A stretch of 28,255 nucleotides of DNA from a virus. A program made the translations under genes and the position numbers. The DNA lies in the IMG/VR virus record IMGVR_UViG_3300034105_001194, positions 1 to 28,255 of that record, one strand, 5' to 3'. The notes under the pieces are model-generated. The model did no database searches, was not told the DNA's origin, and worked only from the letters and a program-made list of their open reading frames with translations. Shown here in pieces: positions 5,696 to 13,880 of this stretch. Each line of letters opens with the position of its first letter. Position 1 is the stretch's first letter.

Positions 5696-6229
5696 ATGTT
5701 AGAAGAACTTTGCAAATCTCACGATAAATGGTTACGAATGGCGATGTCAATTTGTGGAAATCGTGACAAAGCAAACGACTTAACGCAGGATATGTATATC
5801 AAATTACATAATTCAACACAAGAGATCAACGAATGGTATATTTATAGAACGATTAAATCTATATTCATTGATGAGATACGAGCAAACAAAAATAACACCT
5901 TTATTGAAATTGATAATCTGGCAGTAATAGACGAAACAGCAGACCATTATCAAAATAATATTAACTACGAAATAGTTAAACACGAGTTCGATAATTTAAA
6001 GTGGCACGAAAAAACAATAATAAAACATAGTTACAACGATGGGTTAAGAGAATGCGCTTTAAGAATGCAAATATCTCCCACAACCGTTTTAAATTACAGA
6101 AACAAACTAAAACATAACGTATGGCAAAAGTTAAAAAATCCAACGGGATTGGAGATGTTATCGCAAAGTTTACAGAAGCAGTCGGAATTGAACCGTGCTC
6201 AGGGTGTACAGGTAGAAAGGCTGTTTTAA
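5696..6229 (+). CDS. ECF-like RNA polymerase sigma factor
   Basis: 177 residues with a two-domain sigma-70 layout and no region 1 or 3, as in ECF sigma factors. Region 2 is at about 8-66: MAMSICGNRDKANDLTQDMY (gN.d.A.DltQ) and IKSIFIDEIRANK (compare NlaiDelRR). Region 4 is at about 98-146, with WHEKTIIKHSYNDGL and a helix-turn-helix, LRECALRMQISPTTVLNYR. It could instead be a sigma-like regulator with weak core binding, since region 2.4 is short. The last 36 residues overlap the next gene in another frame and are probably not part of the fold. It has its own host-like promoter and stands upstream of the terminase and all late genes, so a role as late-gene activator is likely. Confidence 0.8.
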   Translation: MLEELCKSHDKWLRMAMSICGNRDKANDLTQDMYIKLHNSTQEINEWYIYRTIKSIFIDEIRANKNNTFIEIDNLAVIDETADHYQNNINYEIVKHEFDNLKWHEKTIIKHSYNDGLRECALRMQISPTTVLNYRNKLKHNVWQKLKNPTGLEMLSQSLQKQSELNRAQGVQVERLF

Positions 6230-6438
6230 ACGATTGGTTTCCTTTTAAAAATGTAATTGAACTTACAGACGAGCAAAAAACAAAAGTCGCTAATATCAAA
6301 GATTTAGAAGATGAGGAAGTATTAGCCATTTACAACGATGCTTTTAATACTAATTTGATTTTAGAACATTACAACGGAAGTGTTAAAGATGCAGTTATTA
6401 ATTCACTTTTAAGATTGAGTACTTATATTAAAGATTAA
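6121..6438 (+). CDS. Conserved small phage protein with CxxC motif
   Basis: 105 residues. The N-terminal block GIGDVIAKFTEAVGIEPCSGC with RKAVLNDWFPF is a pattern I know from Bacteroidota phages and prophages, where a GIGDxI..T...GIK.C.GC..R...LN..FPF protein often lies just before the terminase genes. Function is unknown; the CxxC may bind metal. The start lies inside the sigma gene (109-base overlap), yet the conserved block begins within the first ten codons, so this start is probably right. The C-terminal part is helical and acidic. Confidence 0.8.
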   Translation: MAKVKKSNGIGDVIAKFTEAVGIEPCSGCTGRKAVLNDWFPFKNVIELTDEQKTKVANIKDLEDEEVLAIYNDAFNTNLILEHYNGSVKDAVINSLLRLSTYIKD

Positions 6439-6465
6439 CTTTACAAAATAACTAAATGTAAAATT

Positions 6466-6705
6466 ATGAAAAAATCAGTAGTATTATTAGCGAGTTTATT
6501 TTTAATGAGTTGTTCAAGTGATAGCGATACACCAGAGCAAAAAAATTGTCAATGCGGAATAGTAACGACAATAGTAGTAGGTGGAACGGTAAACGGTAAC
6601 ACGCTTTATACTTTGACAGTTAAGAATGATTGTACCGGAGCAGTAACAACAGTGCAAAAAATGAATTTATTAAATCCGAGAGTAGGAGATAGTTATTGTG
6701 ATTAA
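6466..6705 (+). CDS. Small phage-encoded lipoprotein
   Basis: 79 residues with a lipoprotein signal peptide: KK start, hydrophobic core, lipobox LMSC with Cys16 as the lipidated residue, then a Ser/Asp-rich tether (SSDSDTPEQ). The mature part has four further Cys, in two groups (CQC near the start; C in the centre and at the end), suggesting disulphides in the periplasm or on the outer membrane. The SSDSD tether is typical of Bacteroidota surface lipoproteins. Lipoproteins in phage genomes often block superinfection, so exclusion is a reasonable guess; nothing in the sequence proves it. It lies between the CxxC protein and the terminase. Confidence 0.75.
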   Translation: MKKSVVLLASLFLMSCSSDSDTPEQKNCQCGIVTTIVVGGTVNGNTLYTLTVKNDCTGAVTTVQKMNLLNPRVGDSYCD

Positions 6706-6731
6706 AGATTGGATTTCAATTTTTTTCAATT

Positions 6732-7004
6732 ATGGATAAAAGAAAGAATAACGGAGGGGCAAGAGCAAACAGTGGAAGATTAAAGAAAGACGATGTTTTA
6801 TCTTTGATTGATTCTATGGATGCTATTGCTGTTCCTGATTCTATTTGGAAAGCATTATACAATAAAGCAAAAGAGGGAGATACCAACGCAATTAAAACGT
6901 GGTTACAGTATCGTTTTGGGATGCCTAAACAAACAGTTGATAATAACAATAAACATTCTTTTGAAGATTTCGATATAAAAGATTTGTATGGTAAAAAGAC
7001 ATAG
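6732..7004 (+). CDS. Terminase small subunit (putative)
   Basis: 90 residues. The N-terminus GGARANSGRLKKDD is basic and is the pattern seen in many small terminases of this type (GARxGSGRPKK). A helical oligomerisation segment follows, then WLQYRFGMPKQTVD, resembling the ..YxxGKPxQ.. element near the end of such proteins. It would bind the packaging site and recruit the large subunit. It overlaps the large subunit gene by 17 bases, a common arrangement. The size is short but within range for Bacteroidota phage TerS. Confidence 0.78.
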   Translation: MDKRKNNGGARANSGRLKKDDVLSLIDSMDAIAVPDSIWKALYNKAKEGDTNAIKTWLQYRFGMPKQTVDNNNKHSFEDFDIKDLYGKKT

Positions 7005-8196
7005 CGATAAATGGGATGCTTTAGCTAATGACACAAGATTTTTTGTATTAACGGGAGGTCGTGGAAGTGGTAAATCTTATGAGGTTGGTAAATTTACCAG
7101 CCTTTTGTCGTTTCAAAAAGGTCATAAAATATTATTCACTCGTCAAACAATGACAAGCGCACACCTTTCTATTATACCAGAGTTTCAAGAAAAGATTGAT
7201 ATAATGAATCTTAATAATAGATTTGATGTAAACAAAGCGGAGATAACTAATAAAGAATCAGGAAGCGAAATAATATTCAGAGGTATCAAATCTTCAAGCG
7301 GAGACCAAACAGCAAACCTTAAATCCTTACAAGGGGTTACCACTTGGATATTAGACGAAGCGGAAGAACTTACAGACGAAAAGACTTTCGATAAGATTAA
7401 CTTATCTATTCGACAAAAAGGAATACAGAACCGAGTAATACTTATTCTTAACCCAGCCACTAAAGAACATTGGATATACAAACGTTTCTTTGAAAGCGCA
7501 GGAGTTGAAACGGGATTCAATGGAATTAAAGGGAATACTACTTACATTCATACCACTTACTTAGATAATATTCAAAACTTAGACCAGTCTTTTATAGATG
7601 AAGTCTTAAACATCGAAGCATCAAACCCAACGAAATACAAACACGTTATACTTGGGGGTTGGTTAGATAAGTCAGAGGGTGCAGTCTTTACGAATTGGAA
7701 GCTAGGAAAGTTTGAGGAAGTGGCACAATCTATTTACGGTCAGGATTACGGTTTCTCAATAGATCCAACAACACTAATTCAAACCTCGATAGACAAAACA
7801 AATAAGCGCATTTACGTAAAGGAATTACTGTATCAAACTAAACTAACCACTACAGAAATATCTATTATTAACGCTCGTTATTGTGACAATCGTTTAATAG
7901 TTGCGGATAGCGCAGAGCCAAGATTGATTCACGAACTACGAAGTAGAGGAAACAATGTAAGAGAAACGATTAAAGGACCAGGAAGTGTATCAGCTGGTAT
8001 CGCCTTAATGCAAGATTACGAATTGATAATAGACAACGATTCGATTAATATAATCAAAGAATTAAACAACTATTCGTGGAGCGATAAGAAAAGCAATACA
8101 GCAATAGATGCATTTAATCACGCTATCGATGCAATGCGGTATGCTATTTACTTTCAACTTGCCAAACCCAACGCAGGAAAATACAATATTGGCTGA
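6988..8196 (+). CDS. Terminase large subunit
   Basis: 402 residues carrying both activities of the packaging motor. ATPase: Walker A GGRGSGKS at 23-30, Walker B WILDEAEE at 120-127 with catalytic Glu in DEAEE, and the coupling motif LNPA at 154-157. RNase H-fold nuclease: acidic residues D253 (GQDYGFSID), D307 (VADSAEP) and D374/D381 (AIDAFNHAIDAM). This is the Terminase_3 / PBSX-like family and the length is typical. The start at 6988 places the P-loop at the expected distance from the N-terminus. Its TGA stop forms the first three bases of the late promoter at 8194. It translocates DNA into proheads and cuts the concatemer. Confidence 0.95.
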   Translation: MVKRHSDKWDALANDTRFFVLTGGRGSGKSYEVGKFTSLLSFQKGHKILFTRQTMTSAHLSIIPEFQEKIDIMNLNNRFDVNKAEITNKESGSEIIFRGIKSSSGDQTANLKSLQGVTTWILDEAEELTDEKTFDKINLSIRQKGIQNRVILILNPATKEHWIYKRFFESAGVETGFNGIKGNTTYIHTTYLDNIQNLDQSFIDEVLNIEASNPTKYKHVILGGWLDKSEGAVFTNWKLGKFEEVAQSIYGQDYGFSIDPTTLIQTSIDKTNKRIYVKELLYQTKLTTTEISIINARYCDNRLIVADSAEPRLIHELRSRGNNVRETIKGPGSVSAGIALMQDYELIIDNDSINIIKELNNYSWSDKKSNTAIDAFNHAIDAMRYAIYFQLAKPNAGKYNIG

Positions 8197-8222
8197 TACA
8201 AAATAACATACTTACGTTATTA
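8194..8222 (+). promoter_or_regulatory. Class B (late) phage promoter 1, tail module
   Basis: TGATACA at 8194-8200, 11 bases, then TTACGTTATTA at 8212-8222. The next gene starts at 8227. The same two blocks with the same 11-base spacing recur at 15772 and 18578. The geometry resembles an ECF -35/-10 pair (with ACGTT as -10). Confidence 0.6.
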
Positions 8223-8226
8223 AGGT

Positions 8227-8895
8227 ATGAAGATAACCATACCTACCAACCTAAACGAAATCACTTTAAAACAGTATCTAAGTTTTAAAGCTGCCATACT
8301 TAACAATCAAGATGAGGACTTTATAAAATTAGCCTTAATTACTGTATTTTGTAATGTAACTCTTGAAGATGCTATTAAAATAAGTATCAAAGAATTTAAC
8401 GAAATAGCGTTGCAAGTTTCTCAAACACTACAACAAGAGCCAAAATTTACCCAACGTTTTAAATTGAACGGTAAAGAGTTTGGCTTCATTCCCAACTTAG
8501 ACAAGATTACAGCAGGAGAATACATCGACTTAGACAAATATTTACAGAACGAGGACACTTATGACCGTGCTATGTCCGTACTATTCAGACCCGTTGCTAA
8601 CTCATTTAAAGACCTATACAACATCGAGCCTTATGTAAGTTCCGAAACATACAGAAAGGAACTTGAAGATATGCCGCTCGATGTTGCTTTAGGTTCATTG
8701 GTTTTTTTTTACAATTTAAGCAACGAATTATTGAAAGCTACGAGGGATTATTTCAGTCAACAGACACCGGAAATAAAACTTTTGGAGGAGGTTTTGCAGA
8801 AAAATGGGGTTGGTATCAATCAATTTATACAGTTGCTGGAAACAGCATCTTTAAGTTTGGAGAAACTACAGCACTCGACATACATACATTCTTAA
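8227..8895 (+). CDS. Tail assembly chaperone (gpG-like)
   Basis: 222 residues, first gene of the tail module. It begins with an ITLKQYLSFKA segment common in Bacteroidota phage tail chaperones, and its C-terminal half includes VFFYNLSNELLKAT and NGVGINQFIQLLET, a pattern I know from these phages. A second frame, open from the T9 run at 8702, continues to 8960 and encodes another conserved sequence, so this gene probably yields a short and a frameshifted long product, as for lambda G and G-T. The chaperone coats the tape measure protein before tube polymerisation. The family assignment is from pattern and context; the position before tail genes and tape measure supports it. Confidence 0.7.
   Translation: MKITIPTNLNEITLKQYLSFKAAILNNQDEDFIKLALITVFCNVTLEDAIKISIKEFNEIALQVSQTLQQEPKFTQRFKLNGKEFGFIPNLDKITAGEYIDLDKYLQNEDTYDRAMSVLFRPVANSFKDLYNIEPYVSSETYRKELEDMPLDVALGSLVFFYNLSNELLKATRDYFSQQTPEIKLLEEVLQKNGVGINQFIQLLETASLSLEKLQHSTYIHS
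8702..8710 (+). other. Probable -1 frameshift slippery site (T9)
   Basis: Nine consecutive T give, in the chaperone frame, the heptamer T TTT TTT at 8703-8709. Slipping back by one base enters a frame with no stop until 8958. Ribosomal or transcriptional slippage would both work. A less perfect A-run at 8775-8778 is an alternative site. Confidence 0.55.
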
Positions 8896-8960
8896 CATTC
8901 TTAGAGTTTAAAATAGATTTAGCCAACGAAGAAAACAAACACATCAATAAAAATGAATAG
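8709..8960 (+). CDS. Frameshift extension of the tail chaperone (gpT-like)
   Basis: 83 codons in the -1 frame relative to the chaperone, with no ATG of their own. From about 8784 the translation reads FGGGFAEKWGWYQSIYTVAG then IFKFGETT...HTFLTFLEFKIDLANEENK, which is the KWGWY...L..GD..KF......LHxFLTFL pattern that follows tail chaperones in Bacteroidota phages. It overlaps the NGVGINQF part of the zero frame, so both frames appear to be under selection. The expected product is a chaperone-extension fusion made at low level. It ends 8 bases inside the next gene. Confidence 0.6.
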   Translation, partial: LQFKQRIIESYEGLFQSTDTGNKTFGGGFAEKWGWYQSIYTVAGNSIFKFGETTALDIHTFLTFLEFKIDLANEENKHINKNE

Positions 8961-9411
8961 TCTTTTAACATCATTAACCTACTTAAAATCACTCTTTGAT
9001 TTAGACACCAGAGTTACGACTGTAATCGAGGGCGAGGGCGAAGAAATAGATACGTATAAAACAAACCAATACCCATTGGTTAATCTTTCAATAGGAACAA
9101 GTACTGTAGGAATTGGCGAGGTAAAACACCAATTTGTTGCACACGTATTAACGCAAAGAAGTTTTAGCAAGGTGGCAAGTAGTGACCGTTTTAATAAGAA
9201 TGACAACAAACTCACAAACTTAGATTTAACGAGTGATATTTTAATCAAGGCAATCACAAATCTAAAGTTAAAAAATAATACAAGCGATATAGAATTATCT
9301 AACGAGCCAACACTCGAAGCGATTAAGTTTGACTTTCTAAATACTCTCGATGGGTATTCCTGCACGTTTGAGTTATCGGTTACTAATAACGATGATGTAT
9401 GTTCTTACTAA
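8953..9411 (+). CDS. Tail completion/terminator-like protein (putative)
   Basis: 152 residues, alpha/beta in composition. The N-terminal helix (SLLTSLTYLKSLFDLD) followed by a short strand with EEIDTYKTNQYPLVNLSI and a beta-strand rich C-terminus (YSCTFELSVTN) recall tail terminator proteins, which cap the tail tube, but I cannot name a family. It overlaps the chaperone extension and the next gene, so it belongs to the tail operon. Nothing indicates an enzyme. Confidence 0.7.
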   Translation: MNSLLTSLTYLKSLFDLDTRVTTVIEGEGEEIDTYKTNQYPLVNLSIGTSTVGIGEVKHQFVAHVLTQRSFSKVASSDRFNKNDNKLTNLDLTSDILIKAITNLKLKNNTSDIELSNEPTLEAIKFDFLNTLDGYSCTFELSVTNNDDVCSY

Positions 9412-9938
9412 ACACCCAAGTTGTAACGAAAGCCTTTGCAGATTATGTAGTACAACAAGCACGTACTAACTTAACCAAAGGAGGGAAGAATGTTTCAAAG
9501 GATTTGTACAACAGTATTACAAAAGAGGTAGTTAGTGACAACGATAACAACTATACTATTATTGGTTTTTCGATGGATGGCTACGGTCAGTTTGTCGATC
9601 AGGGTGTAAGGGGTAAAAGTTCAAGCAGTAAAGCACCGAACAGTCCGTTTAAGTTTGGAAGTGGCACGGGTAAAAAAGGCGGTTTAAGTAAAGGAATATT
9701 AAATTGGGTAACAGCGAGAAGATTTCAATTTCAAGATAAAAAATCAGGTAAATTTTTATCCTATCAAAGTACAGCCTTTTTAATTAGCAGGTCGATATAT
9801 CACAAAGGAATGAAACCGAGTAACTTTTTTACAAGACCGTTAGAACTAGGATTCAAAAAATATGTAGACACGGATTTAATGAAAGCCTTTTCGCAGGATG
9901 TGGATATAATGATAGACTATAATTTAATAAAAAAATAA
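9399..9938 (+). CDS. HK97 gp10-like tail/neck protein
   Basis: 179 residues. The central part reads YGQFVDQGVRGKSSSSKAPN, then a Gly-rich stretch and SKGILNWVTARRFQFQDKKS, and then STAFLISRSIYHKGMKPSNF. This is the YxxFVdxGtkg...A.RPFl-type layout of gp10-like neck/tail completion proteins in its Bacteroidota form. The short N-terminus before TKAFADYVVQQARTNL suggests Met 9399 or a start a few codons later. It overlaps its upstream neighbour by 13 bases and abuts its downstream neighbour (TAATG). Probable role: joining tail to head. Confidence 0.72.
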   Translation: MFLLNTQVVTKAFADYVVQQARTNLTKGGKNVSKDLYNSITKEVVSDNDNNYTIIGFSMDGYGQFVDQGVRGKSSSSKAPNSPFKFGSGTGKKGGLSKGILNWVTARRFQFQDKKSGKFLSYQSTAFLISRSIYHKGMKPSNFFTRPLELGFKKYVDTDLMKAFSQDVDIMIDYNLIKK

Positions 9939-11407
9939 TGGCATTTTCAACACTAACAATCAATTTTACTTCTATTCCGAATGAGAATGAAGTTATCAAT
10001 ATAAGTGAATCTACAAACGGGTTAAACTTAAATCAAATATTTAAGGTCGCACGTTATGGATCAGGGAATACAGAGATACCAGAGTATGACGATTTACTAG
10101 ATCGTTACATAGGGTATATCTCTACGTACTATAAACAAGCCTTTGACTTAGATTATAACGCATCGAGTTTGTTTACAGTTGTAGCGACTAACGGAACATT
10201 ATATTCCGGGTTAGGTTCGGTTACTATTACAGCCAATTATGATAATGCTGTCTTTGCGGTTTCACTAAACAATACCGATGCAGAGATAACCTTTACTAAT
10301 CATTACGTTGCTCCTACGATTCCCGACCCAATTATTCCTGTAGTGCTTCCTGATGCTACAATCTTATCGAGGTCTCCTTATAATGTTGCAGTAACTCCTA
10401 CAGTATTGTTCGACCAAATTATAATGAACCTTTATTTATACAAAGGACATAAGACAACCGACAAACCTATACTACCAAACTATACTTTGTCTAAAATTGT
10501 AGTGTATGCAGGACAGCCAAAAATAGCGATTGAAATATCTAAGATAGTAAACGATTTTATTAAAAATAACTATACCCCAACATTAGGAGGGGGAAGCAAT
10601 ACCACATCTTCAAAAGACAGTACTTGGATTTATGCAGAAATGACGATGAAGTATTTAGGCGAACCCGTTTATTATATTAATCAAACACTTCACGCATTAG
10701 ATGGATTCGGGTATCATACAGAATTAGCCAACCCAACCATTAACACAAACGTTTTAAGCAGTATTACAAAGCATACTTTTTATAATGGTAGTGCTTATCC
10801 ACTTTACTTTAAAACAAAGAATTTAACGACTATTACAGTCAATGGTATAAGCGTTCCTTTTACTTATAATCAAAACTATTCTAATCAAATTATAGGAATG
10901 GTTAATATCGGAGCGTATGCAAGTACTACAGGCACGTTTAACGCTGTCTTTGTGTACTCAACAGGTACAGAAACGCACACTTTCGAGGTAAAAGAGGAGT
11001 GCAAATACCCAGTTATTAACTGTATTTTTAAAAATAAGTTTGGTTTTTGGCAGAATATCCCATTCAATAAGTTATCAAAGAAAACTATCGACTTCGAAAG
11101 TCAGGATTTTATGCCTATTGTTTCAAGTTTTGGAACGTACAATCTTAACGCTCACAACAAAAAGACCTTTTTAAACAACGGAAAAGAGAAAGTAACAGTT
11201 AATACTGACTTTATAGAGGAGCATTACAACGAATTATTTAAAGAATTAATGCTATCGGAGTTTGTTTATCTGGAAGAAAACGGGCAAGTACTCCCGGTTA
11301 ACTTAGTTAAAAAATCATTTGAAAAGAAAACTAAACTAATTAATAAATTGATTCAGTACTCAATGGATTTTGAGTATAGTTTTGACTTAATGAATACTGT
11401 AATTTAA
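9938..11407 (+). CDS. Large tail/virion structural protein
   Basis: 489 residues, rich in Asn, Thr and Tyr and predicted mostly beta. The first 140 residues form a Ser/Thr-rich domain ending in a Pro-rich hinge (PTIPDPIIPVVLPD). The middle and C-terminal parts contain KYPVINCIFKNKFGFWQNIP, a pattern recurring in Bacteroidota phage structural proteins located between tail completion proteins and the tape measure. No enzyme motif is visible. It overlaps the next gene by one base (TAATGA). Likely tail tube, distal or receptor-contact protein; the exact part is unknown. Confidence 0.7.
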   Translation: MAFSTLTINFTSIPNENEVINISESTNGLNLNQIFKVARYGSGNTEIPEYDDLLDRYIGYISTYYKQAFDLDYNASSLFTVVATNGTLYSGLGSVTITANYDNAVFAVSLNNTDAEITFTNHYVAPTIPDPIIPVVLPDATILSRSPYNVAVTPTVLFDQIIMNLYLYKGHKTTDKPILPNYTLSKIVVYAGQPKIAIEISKIVNDFIKNNYTPTLGGGSNTTSSKDSTWIYAEMTMKYLGEPVYYINQTLHALDGFGYHTELANPTINTNVLSSITKHTFYNGSAYPLYFKTKNLTTITVNGISVPFTYNQNYSNQIIGMVNIGAYASTTGTFNAVFVYSTGTETHTFEVKEECKYPVINCIFKNKFGFWQNIPFNKLSKKTIDFESQDFMPIVSSFGTYNLNAHNKKTFLNNGKEKVTVNTDFIEEHYNELFKELMLSEFVYLEENGQVLPVNLVKKSFEKKTKLINKLIQYSMDFEYSFDLMNTVI

Positions 11408-13737
11408 TGAACGTATCAATTTACATACAAGGGAAACAGCTTGACTTATTCAAAGATGAGAACATCGAGATTAATCTTTCAGTTAAAAATATTTCGGATA
11501 TTTCAAAGGTAGTAACTGACTTTACACAAGGGTTTACTATTCCAGCTTCCCCAACGAATAACCAAATATTAACGTATTGGTTCGATGCCGATGTAGATGG
11601 TACATTTAACGGAAACCTTAGAGTAGATGCTTATCTCGAAGTAAACAGCCTACCTTATAAATCGGGAGTAATACAGTTAGATAATTGCAAGTTAAAGAAA
11701 GGATTGCCTTATTCGTATTCAATTACTTTTTTTAGCAACGCAGTAAGTTTAACCGATAGGTTTGCGGATAATATGTTAAGTGGAAATATAGATCCGTTAA
11801 TGAATTTGAATTTAACAGACTACAATCATAATTACAATGCTGCAACCGTAACCGATGCAATGCACAAGGACACTCTTTCAGATGGGGATGTTTACTATCC
11901 TTTGATTTCAGCAACGGGCGATTTAAACTATGGCGATAACTCGACACGGGATATAATCTACGCTTCTAATACTTTAAAATTTACAGACTTCAAACCAGCA
12001 ATAAGACTTATTAGAATTATCGAAGCGTTAGAGGTTGTTTATGGGATTACCTTTTCCCGTGATTTCTTTGACCGTGCTTTATTTTATAATTTGTTTATGT
12101 GGTTGCACAAAGATTCAGCCAATGTAGATAACGGAGGGCAAAGTTTATTAATTGATTTTACAAGCGCAGGAAACATTACAGACTTAACCGGGTGTTTAAT
12201 GAATTTAACAACAAACGAATTTACACAAGGCACATCGACAAACTCCGCAATATACACGACCATTACACCAAGCGCAGGTTATGAGACAGTACCTTATGGT
12301 GTTGAGCGTTTTTTAGATGGGGAAACTTGGGGAATACGTACAGGTTTAAAAGGGATAACTACAACGCAATGGAGAACAGATAAAGACGAAAAGAAACACA
12401 CCTGGAAAATTTTAAGTACAGAGGAATTTAAGTTTACCACTACATTAACTGTTATTGTGTTTGCATCAGGAGTAACAAAGTCAGCCACTTTTTCAGAGCA
12501 AACCGTATTAGGGGATTTAGTTTTAGCGGATAACCTACCACAAATAAAAGTTAAGGATTTTATTAATAGTCTAATTGCTCAATTCAATTTAATAATCAAG
12601 CCTACAAGCGCAACCTCTTTTTATGTAGATACATTAGATAATTGGTATAGTAAAGGAAAGACTTATGATATAACGGGATTAGTTGACATAAAAGAAATAA
12701 CAGTCGCTAAACCCGATATAAAAAAACAGATTGATTTTACCTATCAAAAAACCGATGCAGTTACTGGCAAACAATATTTCGACACTTATCAAATAGGGTA
12801 CGGAGATTTAAGGGCAAAGTATGAAGTAAGTGGTTCAGATTTAAAAATAGAAAGTCAGTTCGAAAATATGATGTTTGAATTATTGGTAAACCCAACTACA
12901 AAAACACCCACTAACATTCAATGTGGTTTATCAGTTGACAAAGAATTAGCACCCTACAAATCAAAGCCTTTTATTTTTTATAAAAACGGGCGTTTAGATT
13001 TAGCCACAAGTTTAAAAGTATCTGGGGTTTCTGTTCCTAAATTAACGCATACAGCAACGGAGGATAATTTAGATTTTAATCAGGTTACAAACTCGTTAAA
13101 CTTTGGAGATGAAAACTCAACTTATTTTTACACCCCAATATTAAAAGGTTTGTATTATAACTTTTGGAAAACCTACATAGAAGATTTGTTTAATCGTAAG
13201 TGTAGAGTGCTAACTTTTAAATGTAAAATACCTGTAGGTATATTATACAATTTAGGGTTAAACGATAGGTTTATAATCGGAGATAAAAAATATAAAATAT
13301 CTACTGCCAAAGTAAACCTTATCAATGCCGATGCAACGATAGAAGTATTTACAGACTTTTCAGCACCCGTAGACAGCGCAAGTGTAATCTCCTTTGTAAC
13401 GGTAGATAGTGGAGCAGTAACCGTAGACAGTCCTATGACAGTCGATGGTGTTATTTCTACAGCACCTACAACATCATACATTACAAACGGAATAAGCGCA
13501 ACGGAATATTTAAGCACCAGAGCAAAAGAACATTTTGAGATAGGAATAAAAGCCAATACAGGATGGATAGTTACAACAGCTTCTGCTTGGATTACTATCA
13601 ATAAAATGGCAGGAAAACAAAGCGACTATGTAAGAATATCAACAGCCGAGAATGTAACAGGAGCGAACAGAACAGGAACGGTAGTATTTACAATCGGAGT
13701 AACAGCATACACACTAACAGTAACACAATTATTATGA
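11407..13737 (+). CDS. Large tail protein with C-terminal BACON domain
   Basis: 776 residues. The first 600 look like a distal tail or tail-hub protein: an N-terminal segment (VSIYIQGKQLDLFKDENIEI) with DFTQGFTIPAS, and later ITVAKPDIKKQIDFTY and a beta-rich region. Residues about 700-776 form a BACON domain: EIGIKANTGWIVTTASAW-I, then SDYVRISTAEN-V, then NRTGTVVFTIGVTAYTLTVT. BACON domains are mostly Bacteroidota carbohydrate or mucin binding modules and also occur in a crAssphage tail protein. Here it would sit on the virion and could bind host or environmental glycans. The ATG of the next small gene overlaps its stop. Confidence 0.78.
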   Translation: MNVSIYIQGKQLDLFKDENIEINLSVKNISDISKVVTDFTQGFTIPASPTNNQILTYWFDADVDGTFNGNLRVDAYLEVNSLPYKSGVIQLDNCKLKKGLPYSYSITFFSNAVSLTDRFADNMLSGNIDPLMNLNLTDYNHNYNAATVTDAMHKDTLSDGDVYYPLISATGDLNYGDNSTRDIIYASNTLKFTDFKPAIRLIRIIEALEVVYGITFSRDFFDRALFYNLFMWLHKDSANVDNGGQSLLIDFTSAGNITDLTGCLMNLTTNEFTQGTSTNSAIYTTITPSAGYETVPYGVERFLDGETWGIRTGLKGITTTQWRTDKDEKKHTWKILSTEEFKFTTTLTVIVFASGVTKSATFSEQTVLGDLVLADNLPQIKVKDFINSLIAQFNLIIKPTSATSFYVDTLDNWYSKGKTYDITGLVDIKEITVAKPDIKKQIDFTYQKTDAVTGKQYFDTYQIGYGDLRAKYEVSGSDLKIESQFENMMFELLVNPTTKTPTNIQCGLSVDKELAPYKSKPFIFYKNGRLDLATSLKVSGVSVPKLTHTATEDNLDFNQVTNSLNFGDENSTYFYTPILKGLYYNFWKTYIEDLFNRKCRVLTFKCKIPVGILYNLGLNDRFIIGDKKYKISTAKVNLINADATIEVFTDFSAPVDSASVISFVTVDSGAVTVDSPMTVDGVISTAPTTSYITNGISATEYLSTRAKEHFEIGIKANTGWIVTTASAWITINKMAGKQSDYVRISTAENVTGANRTGTVVFTIGVTAYTLTVTQLL

Positions 13738-13880
13738 TAAAGGTAGTCATTGACCTGCTCACTTCTAGCGAGTGGTACGGTACGAAAAGCGAGGTTATAG
13801 AGATAGCAAAAGGGAAGTATGAACTACCAACAAATTTTAAAGGAACGGTTACAAAAATAAAAAGGATATTATGGCAATAG
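13734..13880 (+). CDS. Small tail-module protein (48 aa)
   Basis: It begins on an ATG overlapping the upstream stop (ATGA at 13734) and ends 10 bases inside the tape measure gene. The sequence IKVVIDLLTSSEWYGTKSEV followed by IEIAKGKYELPTNFKGTVTK looks like a real folded peptide, with the SSEWYGTK/GKYELP pattern seen in comparable small genes before tape measures in Bacteroidota phages. Function unknown. Coding is supported by the overlaps and by the otherwise unexplained 133-base gap. Confidence 0.65.
   Translation: MIKVVIDLLTSSEWYGTKSEVIEIAKGKYELPTNFKGTVTKIKRILWQ

Noticed and set aside
8702-8710. T9 run as a simple sequencing indel joining two frames
   Set aside because: Both frames downstream of the run look like conserved family sequence, which an indel would not produce; it remains a possible alternative.
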